DNA of 64,000 bases. Origin: Belnapia mucosa. GTDB taxonomy: Bacteria; Pseudomonadota; Alphaproteobacteria; Acetobacterales; Acetobacteraceae. Shown piece after piece: positions 51,409-59,939 of the stretch. The notes beneath the pieces are model-generated. The model did not search any database, was not told the origin of the DNA, and worked only from the letters and a program-made list of their open reading frames with translations. Made by a program: the position numbers and the translations under genes. The stretch spans positions 1 through 64,000 of the forward strand of contig NZ_JAEUXJ010000006.1 in assembly GCF_016775475.1 (NCBI RefSeq), written 5' to 3'. The stretch's first letter is position 1; every line of letters begins with the position of its first letter.

Positions 51409-51684
51409 ATGCGCCAGCCGCCCCGTCCCGGATCCGATGCGCCCTTCATCGCGGATTCAGATCTCGCGGCGATGATCCGCGGCATGATCAGCAGCAATAC
51501 GCTTGCAGCCTTCACCGCGCAGGTGGCGCCGGCCCGGCCGGCCCAGCCGGTGCGCGGACCTGCCGTCCCCGCCGGCCCCTCCGCTGCCACCCAGGCCCAG
51601 CCCGTCCAGCGGGGGCTGGAGGCGGTGCCCGCCGCCCCGGCCCGGCCGCCGCCGCGCGGCTCGCTGCTCGACCTGCGGGTCTGA
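51409..51684 (+). CDS. Short proline/alanine-rich hypothetical protein
   Basis: A 91-residue frame starting MRQPPRPGSDAPFIADSDL, with a short helix (LAAMIRGMISSNTLAAFTAQ) and a Pro/Ala/Gln-rich rest ending GSLLDLRV. Coding status is uncertain: the start has no clear ribosome-binding site and the composition is that of GC-rich non-coding DNA. Its position between pgk and the NUDIX gene on the same strand mildly favours a gene. Confidence 0.4.
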   Translation: MRQPPRPGSDAPFIADSDLAAMIRGMISSNTLAAFTAQVAPARPAQPVRGPAVPAGPSAATQAQPVQRGLEAVPAAPARPPPRGSLLDLRV

Positions 51685-51727
51685 TCCCACCCTTGCGTCC
51701 GCCGGGGGCGCCGCGCATCCTCGGCGC

Positions 51728-52273
51728 ATGGCGAGCTTCGTGCGCACCATCCCCGAGGGCGACGACCGTGAGCGGCTGACCTGCGCCGATTGCGGCTTCG
51801 TCGCCTATGAGAATCCGAAGATCGTCGTCGGCAGCGTCGTCGCGGTCGATGGACAGGTGATGCTCTGCCGCCGCGCGATCGAGCCGCGCCGCGGCTTCTG
51901 GACCCTGCCGGCCGGCTATATGGAAATGGCCGAGACGGTCGAGGAGGGCGCCCGGCGCGAGGCCTGGGAGGAAGCCCGGGCACGGATCGCGCTGGAGGGC
52001 GTGCTGGCGGTCTATTCCATTGCCCGCATCGGCCAGGTGCAGGTGATCTTCCGCGCCGGCCTGGCCGAGCCGGGTTTCGAGGCCGGGCCGGAGAGCCTGG
52101 AGGTGCGGCTCTTCGACTGGGCGGAGATTCCCTGGGGCGAGATCGCCTTCCCCTCGGTGCACTGGGCGCTGCGGCGGTGGCGGGAAAGTCTCGGGGCGCC
52201 GCTCGGCGCGCCGGCGACCAACCCGCCGGAGGATGCGCGCGGGACCAGCCCGATGGAGGGATCGGCGCTATGA
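51728..52273 (+). CDS. NUDIX hydrolase with N-terminal zinc-ribbon-like segment
   Basis: A 181-residue protein. A short LTCADCGFVAYENPK segment (half of a zinc ribbon) precedes the NUDIX fold. The NUDIX box is AGYMEMAETVEEGARREAWEEA, close to G-x5-E-x7-R-E-x2-E-E; the usual glycine after EE is replaced by alanine. The family hydrolyses nucleoside diphosphates linked to another moiety; ADP-ribose or NADH-type substrates are common for this subgroup. Its stop overlaps the next start (ATGA). Confidence 0.88.
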   Translation: MASFVRTIPEGDDRERLTCADCGFVAYENPKIVVGSVVAVDGQVMLCRRAIEPRRGFWTLPAGYMEMAETVEEGARREAWEEARARIALEGVLAVYSIARIGQVQVIFRAGLAEPGFEAGPESLEVRLFDWAEIPWGEIAFPSVHWALRRWRESLGAPLGAPATNPPEDARGTSPMEGSAL

Positions 52274-52701
52274 GGGCCTGGGCGCTGCCGCTGCTGCTGC
52301 TCGGCTGGACCACGGCCGCCCTGGCTGAGGAGGCGGTGGTCACGCCCGAGCCGCCCGCCGCCGCCGCGCCCGCCCCGGCGGCCCCGCCACGGCCCGCGCC
52401 GCCGCGCCGGCCCCGGGTGCCGGCGGTGCCGAAGCCGCCGCCGCTCGACCTCGCCAAGCAGGCGCCGCGTCCGCAGGCGCCGCGCATCCCGCCCATGGTC
52501 GGCAGCCAGGCGCCGGTGCCGAATCGCGACCTCGATCCGCGCCAGGTCCTGCCGCAGGAGCGGACGAGCCTCGGCCCCAGCCTGCTCTACCGGAACCTGC
52601 CGGGGCGGGGGCTGGCGGCGGAGGGGGCGCCGAACCTGCTGGAGGACAAGCTCTACAAGCCGGCGCCGGGCGCCCGGCTGACGGTGCCCTTCGCTTACTG
52701 A
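52270..52701 (+). CDS. Exported proline/alanine-rich protein of unknown function
   Basis: A 143-residue protein with a signal peptide (ALPLLLLGWTTAALAEEA) and a proline-dense spacer ([20 protein letters not shown]). A more ordered C-terminal part (SLLYRNLPGRGLAAEG, KLYKPAPGARLTVPFAY) follows. It is coupled to the NUDIX gene by ATGA. No family recognised; periplasmic location is predicted from the signal only. Confidence 0.65.
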   Translation: MRAWALPLLLLGWTTAALAEEAVVTPEPPAAAAPAPAAPPRPAPPRRPRVPAVPKPPPLDLAKQAPRPQAPRIPPMVGSQAPVPNRDLDPRQVLPQERTSLGPSLLYRNLPGRGLAAEGAPNLLEDKLYKPAPGARLTVPFAY

Positions 52702-52743
52702 ATCCCCCACGACGCCGCCGCGCGGCGCCGCGGGGACCCCGGC

Positions 52744-53544
52744 TTATTGCGGCTTCAGCCCGCGGCCGCTGTCCCAGACCGCATCGGGCGCGGTCCAGAG
52801 CACGGGGTCGCGCATCGCCGCGGCGATGGCCTTGGTAACGGCGGCGAAGATGGCCTCGCCCTTCTCGGCCGTCGCGGCGCGCGGATCGCCGCGGACACCG
52901 GTGCGGGGGGCGCGCTCCTCGAAGGAGTAGAAGCGGACGAAGCCGGCGGGCGGGTTGGGCGGTGGGTTGGACAGGCTCTCGGCGATCATCCCCTGCCGCA
53001 CCTGGGCGGCGTCGAGGGCAAGCCAGAGGCTGGTCTCGCCCTCGCAGGCATGCTGCACGCCGGGCTGTGTCGTCAGGATGGCGCCGATTTCCTTGGCCGC
53101 CGCCTGGGGCCAGGTGGTGGTGACGATGGGGATGCCGAATTCCACCGCCAGCTCCCGGCCCGCGACGGCCAGCGGGTCGATATTGCCGCCATGGCCGTTG
53201 ACGATCAGCAGCTTGCGGAAGCCCTCCGCCACCAGCGAGCGGACCACGCAGCGGATTACCGCCTGGAAGGTGGCGTGGTCGAGGGTGATGGTGCCGCCGA
53301 AGGGCAGGTGATGCTCCGACAGGCCGAGCCAGAGCGGCGGCAGCACCGCGACGGGCAGGTCATCGGCGACCGCAGTGGCGGCGCGGAGGGCGAATTCATG
53401 GGCGCAGGCGCTGTCGGTCCAGACCGGCAGATGCGGCCCGTGCTGTTCCATGCTGCCGACCGGCAGCACCACCAGCGCGTCGCGCCCGGCGAGCGCCTTC
53501 AGCTCCGGGCCGGTCATCCGGTCCCAGCGGATCTCGGTCGGCAT
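52744..53544 (-). CDS. Creatininase-family amidohydrolase
   Basis: A 266-residue metal-dependent hydrolase. Metal-ligand motifs are PVGSMEQHGPHLPVWTD (Glu, His, Asp), LIVNGHGGN and a later ACEGETSL glutamate. Family members hydrolyse creatinine, or act in pterin/F420, mycofactocin or pyrroloquinoline-type pathways; no such neighbours are present here. The ATG at 53544 has GAGGGGGA upstream; the extended frame to 53565 is unlikely. It converges on the exported-protein gene across a GC-palindromic 42-base gap. Confidence 0.88.
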   Translation of the reverse strand: MPTEIRWDRMTGPELKALAGRDALVVLPVGSMEQHGPHLPVWTDSACAHEFALRAATAVADDLPVAVLPPLWLGLSEHHLPFGGTITLDHATFQAVIRCVVRSLVAEGFRKLLIVNGHGGNIDPLAVAGRELAVEFGIPIVTTTWPQAAAKEIGAILTTQPGVQHACEGETSLWLALDAAQVRQGMIAESLSNPPPNPPAGFVRFYSFEERAPRTGVRGDPRAATAEKGEAIFAAVTKAIAAAMRDPVLWTAPDAVWDSGRGLKPQ

Positions 53545-53561
53545 GGCGTGTCCCCCTCTGC

Positions 53562-54008
53562 TCAATGTGCGGCGGCGATCGCCGCCATGGCCTCGGCCAC
53601 CGTCTCCCGCACCGCGACATCGGTGGCGAAGCGCAGCCCGGCGACGACGATGGCGGACCGGGCGCCGGCTGCGTGCCGCTCCTCCGACGGGCGCACCACC
53701 ACGATGCGGTCCAGCGCGAGATAGGTGCGGCCGCCGTTCAGGTCGGTCAGCGGCACCATCCGCAGCCCGGCGGCCTGGAGGCGGCGGATCACCGCGTCCA
53801 GCGATTCGCTGCTGCGCTGCTGCACATAGGCGGTGGTGTCGAGCACGGTGGCGCCGTCGAGCCGCGCGACGCGCACCACCTGCATGGCGTTCAGCCGCAC
53901 CGCGGCGCGGCCCTCGGTCGGGATCAGGTCGATGAAGGCGGCGGGCGGTTCCTGCGCCCGGGCGGCGGGGGCCAGCAGCAGCAGCGGCAGCGCCCGACGG
54001 GGGATCAT
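53562..54008 (-). CDS. Exported hypothetical protein
   Basis: A 148-residue protein with a signal peptide (MIPRRALPLLLLAPAARAQ). The mature part contains FIDLIPTEGRAAVRLNAMQVVRVARL and YLALDRIVVVRPSEE, a beta-rich small domain I do not recognise. The frame continues to 54164, but the ATG at 54008 gives the signal peptide. It follows ftsY by ten bases on the same strand. Confidence 0.65.
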   Translation of the reverse strand: MIPRRALPLLLLAPAARAQEPPAAFIDLIPTEGRAAVRLNAMQVVRVARLDGATVLDTTAYVQQRSSESLDAVIRRLQAAGLRMVPLTDLNGGRTYLALDRIVVVRPSEERHAAGARSAIVVAGLRFATDVAVRETVAEAMAAIAAAH

Positions 54009-54018
54009 GACTGCGCGA

Positions 54019-55305
54019 TCATGCGAGGCCGACCAGGCCCCGCGCATAGTCCCGCGCCTCGAAGGGGCGGAGGTCGCCGGCCTTCTCGCCGACACCGACG
54101 AAATGCACCGGCAGGCCGAATTCCTGGGCCAGCGCCACCACGACGCCGCCCTTGGCGCTGCCATCGAGCTTGGTCACCGCAAGGCCGGTGACATCGACCA
54201 TCTCCTTGAAGACCTTCACCTGCTGCAGGGCGTTCTGGCCGGTGGTCGCGTCCAGAACCAGCAGCACGGAATGCGGCGCCTCGGGCTCCACGCGCTTGAT
54301 GACGCGGATGACCTTGCGCAGCTCCTCCATCAGGGCGGACTTGTTGTGCAGCCGCCCGGCGGTATCGACCAGCAGCACCTGGGTGCCATCGGCGCGGGCC
54401 GCGGTCAGCGCATCGAAGGCGAGGCCGGCGGCATCGGCGCCTTCCTTCGCCGGGGCATGGACGCGGGCGCCGGTGCGGTCGCCCCAGATCTGCAGCTGCT
54501 CGACCGCGGCGGCGCGGAAGGTGTCGCCGGCGACGAAGGCGCAGCGCAGCCCCCCCTCGCGGTATTGCTGGCCGAGCTTGGCGATGGTCGTGGTCTTGCC
54601 GGTGCCGTTCACGCCGACGACCAGCACCACATGCGGGGCGCGGGCCGGCTCCAGCGGCATCGGCGCCGCGACGGGGGCGAGGATGGCGGCGATCTCCTCG
54701 GCCAGCGCCGCCTTCACCTCCTCGTCGGTGACCTCCTTGCCGAAGCGCGTTTTGCGGAAGCCTTCGACGATGCGGCGGGCGGCGGCGACGCCGAGATCGG
54801 CGGCGATCAGCGTCTCCTCCAGCTCCTCCAGCGCCTCCTCATCGAGGCGGCGCTTGCGGAAGAGGGTGGTGACGCTCTCGGTGAGGCGGGCGGTGGAGCG
54901 GGACAGGCCGGCGCGGAGGCGGGAGAGCCAGCCGGCGCGGGCGGCGGGACCGGCCTCAGGCGTGGGCTCGGCCTCCGGCTCCTCCTCCTCCGGCTCCAGA
55001 TTCTCCTCGGCTTCGCGCAGGGCGCCTGCATTGTCCTGCGGCGGCAGCAGCTCGAGGGGCGGGGAGGGAGGGGGCGCGGCGGGCTCGGGCTCGGCGCCGA
55101 TGCGGGAGAGGGGTGGCTGGGCCGTAAAGGGCGGCGGGGAGGCCACCGGCGGGATGGGAAGGCCCGGCGAGGCCGGCGAGAACAGGGTGGGGGCGCCGGT
55201 CGGAGGCTCGGGCTCCGGCAACTGGCCGGGCGGGGTGGAGAGGGGCGTCTCGGTTTCGGTCGGCGCCTTGCCGCGGAGGCGGGTGAGCCAGTCCTTCAGC
55301 GCCAT
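54019..55305 (-). CDS. ftsY: Signal recognition particle receptor FtsY
   Basis: A 428-residue SRP-receptor GTPase. The first ~120 residues are a Pro/Glu-rich acidic A domain (EENLEPEEEEPEAEPTPEA); the N domain follows, then the G domain with GVNGTGKTTTIAKLGQQY (P-loop), DTAGRLHNKSALMEEL and TKLDGSAKGG. It docks ribosome-SRP complexes at the inner membrane. It starts two bases after the mtaB stop; dapF-mtaB-ftsY is a conserved alphaproteobacterial order. Confidence 0.96.
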   Translation of the reverse strand: MALKDWLTRLRGKAPTETETPLSTPPGQLPEPEPPTGAPTLFSPASPGLPIPPVASPPPFTAQPPLSRIGAEPEPAAPPPSPPLELLPPQDNAGALREAEENLEPEEEEPEAEPTPEAGPAARAGWLSRLRAGLSRSTARLTESVTTLFRKRRLDEEALEELEETLIAADLGVAAARRIVEGFRKTRFGKEVTDEEVKAALAEEIAAILAPVAAPMPLEPARAPHVVLVVGVNGTGKTTTIAKLGQQYREGGLRCAFVAGDTFRAAAVEQLQIWGDRTGARVHAPAKEGADAAGLAFDALTAARADGTQVLLVDTAGRLHNKSALMEELRKVIRVIKRVEPEAPHSVLLVLDATTGQNALQQVKVFKEMVDVTGLAVTKLDGSAKGGVVVALAQEFGLPVHFVGVGEKAGDLRPFEARDYARGLVGLA

Positions 55306-55307
55306 GG

Positions 55308-56546
55308 TCAGGCCGCCTCGGCCAGCAGGCCATTGGCATCGGCGCCGGTGACGCGGAGGCGCCGCAGTGCCCCCGGCTCGGCGCGGCCGCCGGTCAGGCG
55401 CAGCGGGGCGAAATGCGCGGTGTGGCCGCGATCCTCACGCTCGAACAGCACCGCTTCCTCCTGCCCCAGCCTGGCGGCGTAGAAGCGCGCCGCCCCTGCC
55501 GCACCCGCCGCCCGCAGCCGGGCGGCACGGATCTTCCGCACCGGCACCGGCACTTGCGGCATCCGGGCTGCCGGAGTCCCGGGACGCTCCGAATAGGGAA
55601 AGACATGCAGGAAGGCGAGTTCCATCTCCGCGACGCAATCGAGCATTTCGGCGAATTGCGCCTCGGTTTCGGTCGGGAAGCCGGCGATGAGGTCGGCGCC
55701 GAAGGCGATCTCCGGCCGCAGCGCCCGGGCGCGGCGGACCACCGCCAGCGCATCCGCCCGGAGATGGCGGCGCTTCATGCGCTTCAGGATCAGGTCGGCG
55801 CCATGCTGCATCGAGAGATGCAGATGCGGCATCAGCCGCGGCTCCTCGGCGATGAGGCGCCAGAGGTCGTCATCGATCTCGACCGGATCGAGGGAGGAGA
55901 GGCGGAGGCGCGGCAGCTCCGGCACCAGGGCCAGCAGGCGGCGGATCATCTGGCCGAGGCGGGGCTGGCCTGGGAGGTCCGGCCCGTAGCTGGTGATGTC
56001 GACGCCGGTGAGGACGACTTCCTTGTAGCCATGCGCGACGAGGGCCCGGACCTGCTCGACGATGGCGCCGATCGGGACGGAGCGGGAGGGGCCGCGGCCA
56101 TAGGGGATGACGCAGAAGGTGCAGCGGTGGTCGCAGCCCTGCTGGACCTGGACGAAGGCGCGGGCGCGGCCGGCGAACTCCGTCACCAGATGGGCGGCGG
56201 TCTCGGTCGCGGCCATGATGTCCGTCACCGGGGCGGGCGGGGCATCAAGCGCCCAGGCCTCGGGCTTCAGCTTCTCCGCATTGCCGATGACGCGGGTAAC
56301 GCCGGGCAGGCAGGCCCAATTCTCCGGCGCGATCTGGGCGGCGCACCCGGTGACGATGATCGGCGTGCCCGGGTTCTCGCGCGCGGCGCGGCGGATGGCC
56401 TGGCGGGCCTGGCGCTCGGCCTCGGCGGTGACGGCGCAGGTATTGACGATGATGCCGCGCTGCCCGGCCTTGCCGGCGAGGTCGCGCATCGCCTCCGACT
56501 CATAGGTGTTGAGGCGGCAGCCGAAGGTGAGGAGTTCGACAGTCAC
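55308..56546 (-). CDS. mtaB: tRNA (N6-threonylcarbamoyladenosine(37)-C2)-methylthiotransferase
   Basis: A 412-residue radical-SAM methylthiotransferase that turns t6A37 into ms2t6A. The N-terminal UPF0004 domain supplies three cluster cysteines ([24 protein letters not shown]). The radical-SAM cluster is [19 protein letters not shown] shortened TRAM-like C-terminus follows. The start is a GTG at 56546 overlapping the dapF stop (GTGA); the long frame upstream is a shadow of dapF. Confidence 0.93.
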   Translation of the reverse strand: MTVELLTFGCRLNTYESEAMRDLAGKAGQRGIIVNTCAVTAEAERQARQAIRRAARENPGTPIIVTGCAAQIAPENWACLPGVTRVIGNAEKLKPEAWALDAPPAPVTDIMAATETAAHLVTEFAGRARAFVQVQQGCDHRCTFCVIPYGRGPSRSVPIGAIVEQVRALVAHGYKEVVLTGVDITSYGPDLPGQPRLGQMIRRLLALVPELPRLRLSSLDPVEIDDDLWRLIAEEPRLMPHLHLSMQHGADLILKRMKRRHLRADALAVVRRARALRPEIAFGADLIAGFPTETEAQFAEMLDCVAEMELAFLHVFPYSERPGTPAARMPQVPVPVRKIRAARLRAAGAAGAARFYAARLGQEEAVLFEREDRGHTAHFAPLRLTGGRAEPGALRRLRVTGADANGLLAEAA

Positions 56547-57352
56547 AGCGGCAGCGCGTCGAGGTCGATGGTGCCGGTGAAGGCGGTGGCGACGGGGCCG
56601 GTCATCAGCACATGGCCGTCCGCGCGCCATTCGATATGCAGGTCGCCGCCGGGCAAGGTCACGGTGGCGGCCCGGCCGGTGAGGCCGCGGCGGGCGGCAT
56701 TCACCAGCGCGGCGCAGGCGCCGGAGCCGCAGGCCAGCGTCAGCCCGGCGCCGCGTTCCCAGACCGTGAGGCGGATATGCTCCGGGTTCAGCACCTGGAC
56801 GAAGCCGATATTGGCCCGCTGCGGGAAGAGCGGGTCGTGCTCCAGCCGGGGGCCGAGCGTCCCGACCGGGATGGCGTCGAGATCGGGGACGAAGACCGTC
56901 GCATGGGGATTGCCCATGGAACAGGCGGCGGCGTCCTCCAGCGGCAGGTGGAGCGTATCCATGGCGCGGGCCAGCGGGACATCCTGCCAGCCGAGCCTGG
57001 CGGGGCCCATATCGGCCCGCCAGACCTCGCCGAGCCGCTCCACCGGCAGGTCGCCGCTGATGGTGCGGACCACCACGCGGTCGGCGCCGGTCTCCCCGGC
57101 GACGAGGGAGGCGATGCAGCGGGTGGCATTGCCGCAGGCGCCGGCCTCGGACCCGTCCGGGTTGCGGATGCGCATGAAGACATCGGCGCCGTCGGTGCCG
57201 GGCTCCAGCAGGATGAATTGGTCGCAGCCGATGCCCCGCCGCCGGTCGGCGATGGCGGCGGCGCGGGCGGGCGTGATCGGCAGCGCGGCCCGGCGGGCAT
57301 CCAGCACGACGAAGTCGTTGCCGAGCCCGTGCATCTTGCGGAAGGAGGTCAT
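56543..57352 (-). CDS. dapF: Diaminopimelate epimerase
   Basis: A 269-residue PLP-independent epimerase converting LL- to meso-diaminopimelate for lysine and peptidoglycan. Both catalytic cysteines are in place: ACGNATRC and [27 protein letters not shown] is the usual N-terminus. I start it at the ATG at 57352, after GGGG, not the far upstream in-frame ATG at 57415. It heads the dapF-mtaB-ftsY run. Confidence 0.95.
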   Translation of the reverse strand: MTSFRKMHGLGNDFVVLDARRAALPITPARAAAIADRRRGIGCDQFILLEPGTDGADVFMRIRNPDGSEAGACGNATRCIASLVAGETGADRVVVRTISGDLPVERLGEVWRADMGPARLGWQDVPLARAMDTLHLPLEDAAACSMGNPHATVFVPDLDAIPVGTLGPRLEHDPLFPQRANIGFVQVLNPEHIRLTVWERGAGLTLACGSGACAALVNAARRGLTGRAATVTLPGGDLHIEWRADGHVLMTGPVATAFTGTIDLDALPL

Positions 57353-57429
57353 GACGGGGGAGATATGCCCTGTCGGTGGCGCGGTTCCAACCCTGGGCGG
57401 GTTCGATCCGGCCAAACCTCCGCCCGAAC

Positions 57430-57500
57430 GTCATGGCCGGGCTTGATTCGGCCATCCCGGCAGCGGCGCCGAGGTGCCCGGGTCAAGCCCGGGCACGACC
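57430..57500. repeat. Paired inverted GCCGGGCTTGA-type intergenic repeat
   Basis: Two related palindromes face each other: ATGGCCG-GGCTTGATT-CGGCCAT (57433-57455) and GTGCCCGGG-TCAAG-CCCGGGCAC (57474-57496). The second, read on the other strand, is a near copy of the first (GTCRTGSCCGGGCTTGA...). This resembles the dispersed REP-like 'CCGGGCTTGACCCGG' elements common in alphaproteobacterial intergenic DNA. It lies between the herA-like and dapF genes, both on the minus strand. Confidence 0.65.
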
Positions 57501-57509
57501 TAGAGGCGG

Positions 57510-59108
57510 CTACCGCTTCAGGATGGAGCCCAGCACGCCGCGCAGCACGGCATTGCTGATCTGCCGCCCGACCGAGCTGCCGATGCTGCGGGCGGCGGAT
57601 TTCGCCATGGATTCCGCCACGCCCTCTCGCTTGCCGCCGCGGCCGGTGAGGATGTCGCCCAGGATCTCGCCCATGCCACCACTGCCCTGCTGGCGGGGCG
57701 GGATCTGCGGGATCCGGCCGCCGCGGGCGGGGGCCGGGGCGGGCAGGGGCGGTAGGGAGGTGGCGCCACCCCAGGGATTGCTGTCGCGGGTCGGGGCCGG
57801 GCCGCTGCGCCAGGGGCCGGAGGCGGGGGCGGCGGTGGCGCGGCCCTGCAGCCGCTCATAGGCGGAGTCGCGGTCGATCGCCTGGTCGTAGCGGCCGGCG
57901 AGCGGGCTTGCCTTCAGCACCGCGGCGCGCTCCTCGGGCGTGATGGCGCCGATGCGGCCGCGGGGGGGAATGATGCGGGCGCGCTCCACCGGGCTCGGCG
58001 TGCCGTCCTCCTGCAGGGTGGAAACCAGCGCCTCGCCGACGCCGAGATGGGTGATCGCCTCCTCGACGCGGAGCTTCGGATTGGGGCGGAAGGTCTCGGC
58101 GGCGGCGCGGACGGCCTTCTGCTCGGCGGGGGTGAAGGCGCGGAGCGCGTGCTGGACCCGGTTGCCGAGCTGGCCGAGCACGGTCGCCGGGAGGTCGAGG
58201 GGGTTCTGCGTGACGAAATAGATGCCCACCCCCTTGGAGCGGATCAGCCGCACCACCGTCTCCACCTTCTCGACCAGCGCCTTCGGGGCGTCGCGGAACA
58301 AGAGGTGGGCCTCATCGAAGAAGAAGACGAGCTTCGGCTTCGGGAGGTCGCCGACCTCCGGCAGCTCCTCGAAGAGCTCGGAGAGCAGCCAGAGCAGGAA
58401 AGTGGCATAGAGGCGGGGGGAGGCGATCAGCTTGTCGGCGGCCAGCACGTTGATGGCGCCGCGGCCATCCGGCGTCAGCAGCATGAGGTCGGCCAGCGAC
58501 AGCGCCGGCTCCCCGAAGAACTGCTCGCCGCCCGCCTGCTCCAGCATCAGCAACCGGCGCTGGATGGTGCCGATGGTCGCCTTGCTGACATTGCCATAGG
58601 TGGCGCCCAGCTCGCTGGCGCGCTCGGCGACATGCGTCAGGATGGCGCGGAGGTCCTTGAAGTCGAGCAGCAGCAGGCCTTCGTCATCGGCCAGCTTGAA
58701 GGCGATGGTGAGCACGCCCTCCTGCGTCTCGTTCAGCTCCAGCATGCGGGCCAGCAGCAGGGGCCCCATCTCGGCGACCGTCGCGCGCAGCGGCTGGCCC
58801 TGCTGGCCGAAAACGTCCCAGAGGATGGCGGGCGAGGGCTCATAGGCGAAATCCGCCTCGCCCAGCTCAAGCGCCCGCTGTTCCAGCTTCGGGTTGGGGC
58901 GGCCGGGCTGGGCGAGGCCGGCCAGGTCGCCCTTGATATCGGCGCAGAAGACCGGGACGCCGGCGCGGGAGAAGCCCTCGGCCAGGGTCTGCAGGGTGAC
59001 GGTCTTGCCGGTGCCGGTGGCGCCGGCGACCAGCCCGTGGCGGTTCGCGCGGGAGAGGAGAAGGGTGCAGGGGCGCTCGCCGGCCCCGATCAGGATATGA
59101 TCCGCCAT
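57510..59108 (-). CDS. HerA-like/DUF853 ATPase (YjgR family)
   Basis: A 532-residue P-loop ATPase. Walker A is GLVAGATGTGKTVTL and Walker B is KLVFFFDEAHLLF; VETVVRLIRSKGVGIYFVTQNP is a further helicase-like motif. A Pro/Gly-rich linker (about residues 420-475) precedes a short conserved tail (SMAKSAARSIGSSVGRQISN). The family is related to HerA DNA translocases, but its cellular role is not settled. A TATAAC at 59121-59116 on the minus strand is so close to the ATG that the mRNA could be almost leaderless. Confidence 0.88.
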   Translation of the reverse strand: MADHILIGAGERPCTLLLSRANRHGLVAGATGTGKTVTLQTLAEGFSRAGVPVFCADIKGDLAGLAQPGRPNPKLEQRALELGEADFAYEPSPAILWDVFGQQGQPLRATVAEMGPLLLARMLELNETQEGVLTIAFKLADDEGLLLLDFKDLRAILTHVAERASELGATYGNVSKATIGTIQRRLLMLEQAGGEQFFGEPALSLADLMLLTPDGRGAINVLAADKLIASPRLYATFLLWLLSELFEELPEVGDLPKPKLVFFFDEAHLLFRDAPKALVEKVETVVRLIRSKGVGIYFVTQNPLDLPATVLGQLGNRVQHALRAFTPAEQKAVRAAAETFRPNPKLRVEEAITHLGVGEALVSTLQEDGTPSPVERARIIPPRGRIGAITPEERAAVLKASPLAGRYDQAIDRDSAYERLQGRATAAPASGPWRSGPAPTRDSNPWGGATSLPPLPAPAPARGGRIPQIPPRQQGSGGMGEILGDILTGRGGKREGVAESMAKSAARSIGSSVGRQISNAVLRGVLGSILKR

Positions 59109-59137
59109 GGACAGGTTATAGGGCAGGCGGCCGGCGC

Positions 59138-59166
59138 TTGCATCCCGGGCGGCGCGCCGCTATACG
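59138..59166 (+). promoter_or_regulatory. Candidate promoter of the rpmI-rplT run
   Basis: TTGCAT (59138-59143), a 17-base spacer and TATACG (59161-59166) precede a ~95-base GC-rich leader with several possible short hairpins, ending in the AAGGAGG ribosome-binding site of rpmI. infC is not adjacent. Confidence 0.4.
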
Positions 59167-59262
59167 CCGCCCCTCTTTCCGCGCGACGGGCCTGGTGGGC
59201 ATGCCCGTCCGCGGCTTCGCGCGCCCTCGCGGCGCGCATCCCGACCGGACAAGGAGGTCCAA

Positions 59263-59469
59263 ATGCCCAAGATGAAGACGAAGTCTTCTGTGAAGAAGCG
59301 CTTCAAAGTGACGGCCACGGGCAAGGTGCTCGCCGGCCCCGGCAAGAAGCGGCACATGCTCCGCAACCGCTCCTCCAAGGTGAAGCGGCAGAACACCGGG
59401 ACCCAGGTGCTGCGGCACCAGGACGGTCTGACGGTGATGCAATGGGCGCCCTATGGGCTGGTCCGGTAA
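59263..59469 (+). CDS. rpmI: Ribosomal protein L35
   Basis: A 68-residue, lysine/arginine-rich large-subunit protein with the full family pattern: [20 protein letters not shown], then [22 protein letters not shown] lies six bases before the ATG. It is followed by rplT after 13 bases; the usual infC partner is not upstream in this window, where a divergent HerA-like gene sits instead. Confidence 0.97.
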   Translation: MPKMKTKSSVKKRFKVTATGKVLAGPGKKRHMLRNRSSKVKRQNTGTQVLRHQDGLTVMQWAPYGLVR

Positions 59470-59482
59470 GGGGGGCTGATCC

Positions 59483-59860
<378 letters not shown>

Positions 59861-59887
59861 TTTCCTCCCCTCGGGGAGAATTTGCGC

Positions 59888-59919
59888 AAGGGGCCGCTCC
59901 CGGAAGGGTGCGGCCTTTT
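59888..59919 (+). terminator. Intrinsic terminator/attenuator before pheS
   Basis: AAGGGGCCGC-T-CCC-GGAA-GGG-T-GCGGCCTTTT folds into a long stem (one T/T mismatch) with a GGAA tetraloop and a T-tract, 20 bases before pheS. A smaller CTCCC/GGGAG hairpin (59865-59878) precedes it. Either it ends the rpmI-rplT transcript or it attenuates pheST; the sequence alone does not decide. Confidence 0.8.
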
Positions 59920-59939
59920 GTCTGTTTGGGACCTGACGC

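Noticed and set aside
52702..52743. Bidirectional terminator between the exported-protein gene and the creatininase-family gene
   Set aside because: GC-palindromic, but the pairing is imperfect and there is no T-tract on either strand, so it is only mentioned and not called.
59167..59262. infC or an L20 leader pseudoknot before rpmI
   Set aside because: No coding frame for IF3 is present; several GC-rich hairpins are possible by composition alone and I could not identify a specific L20-binding structure by eye.
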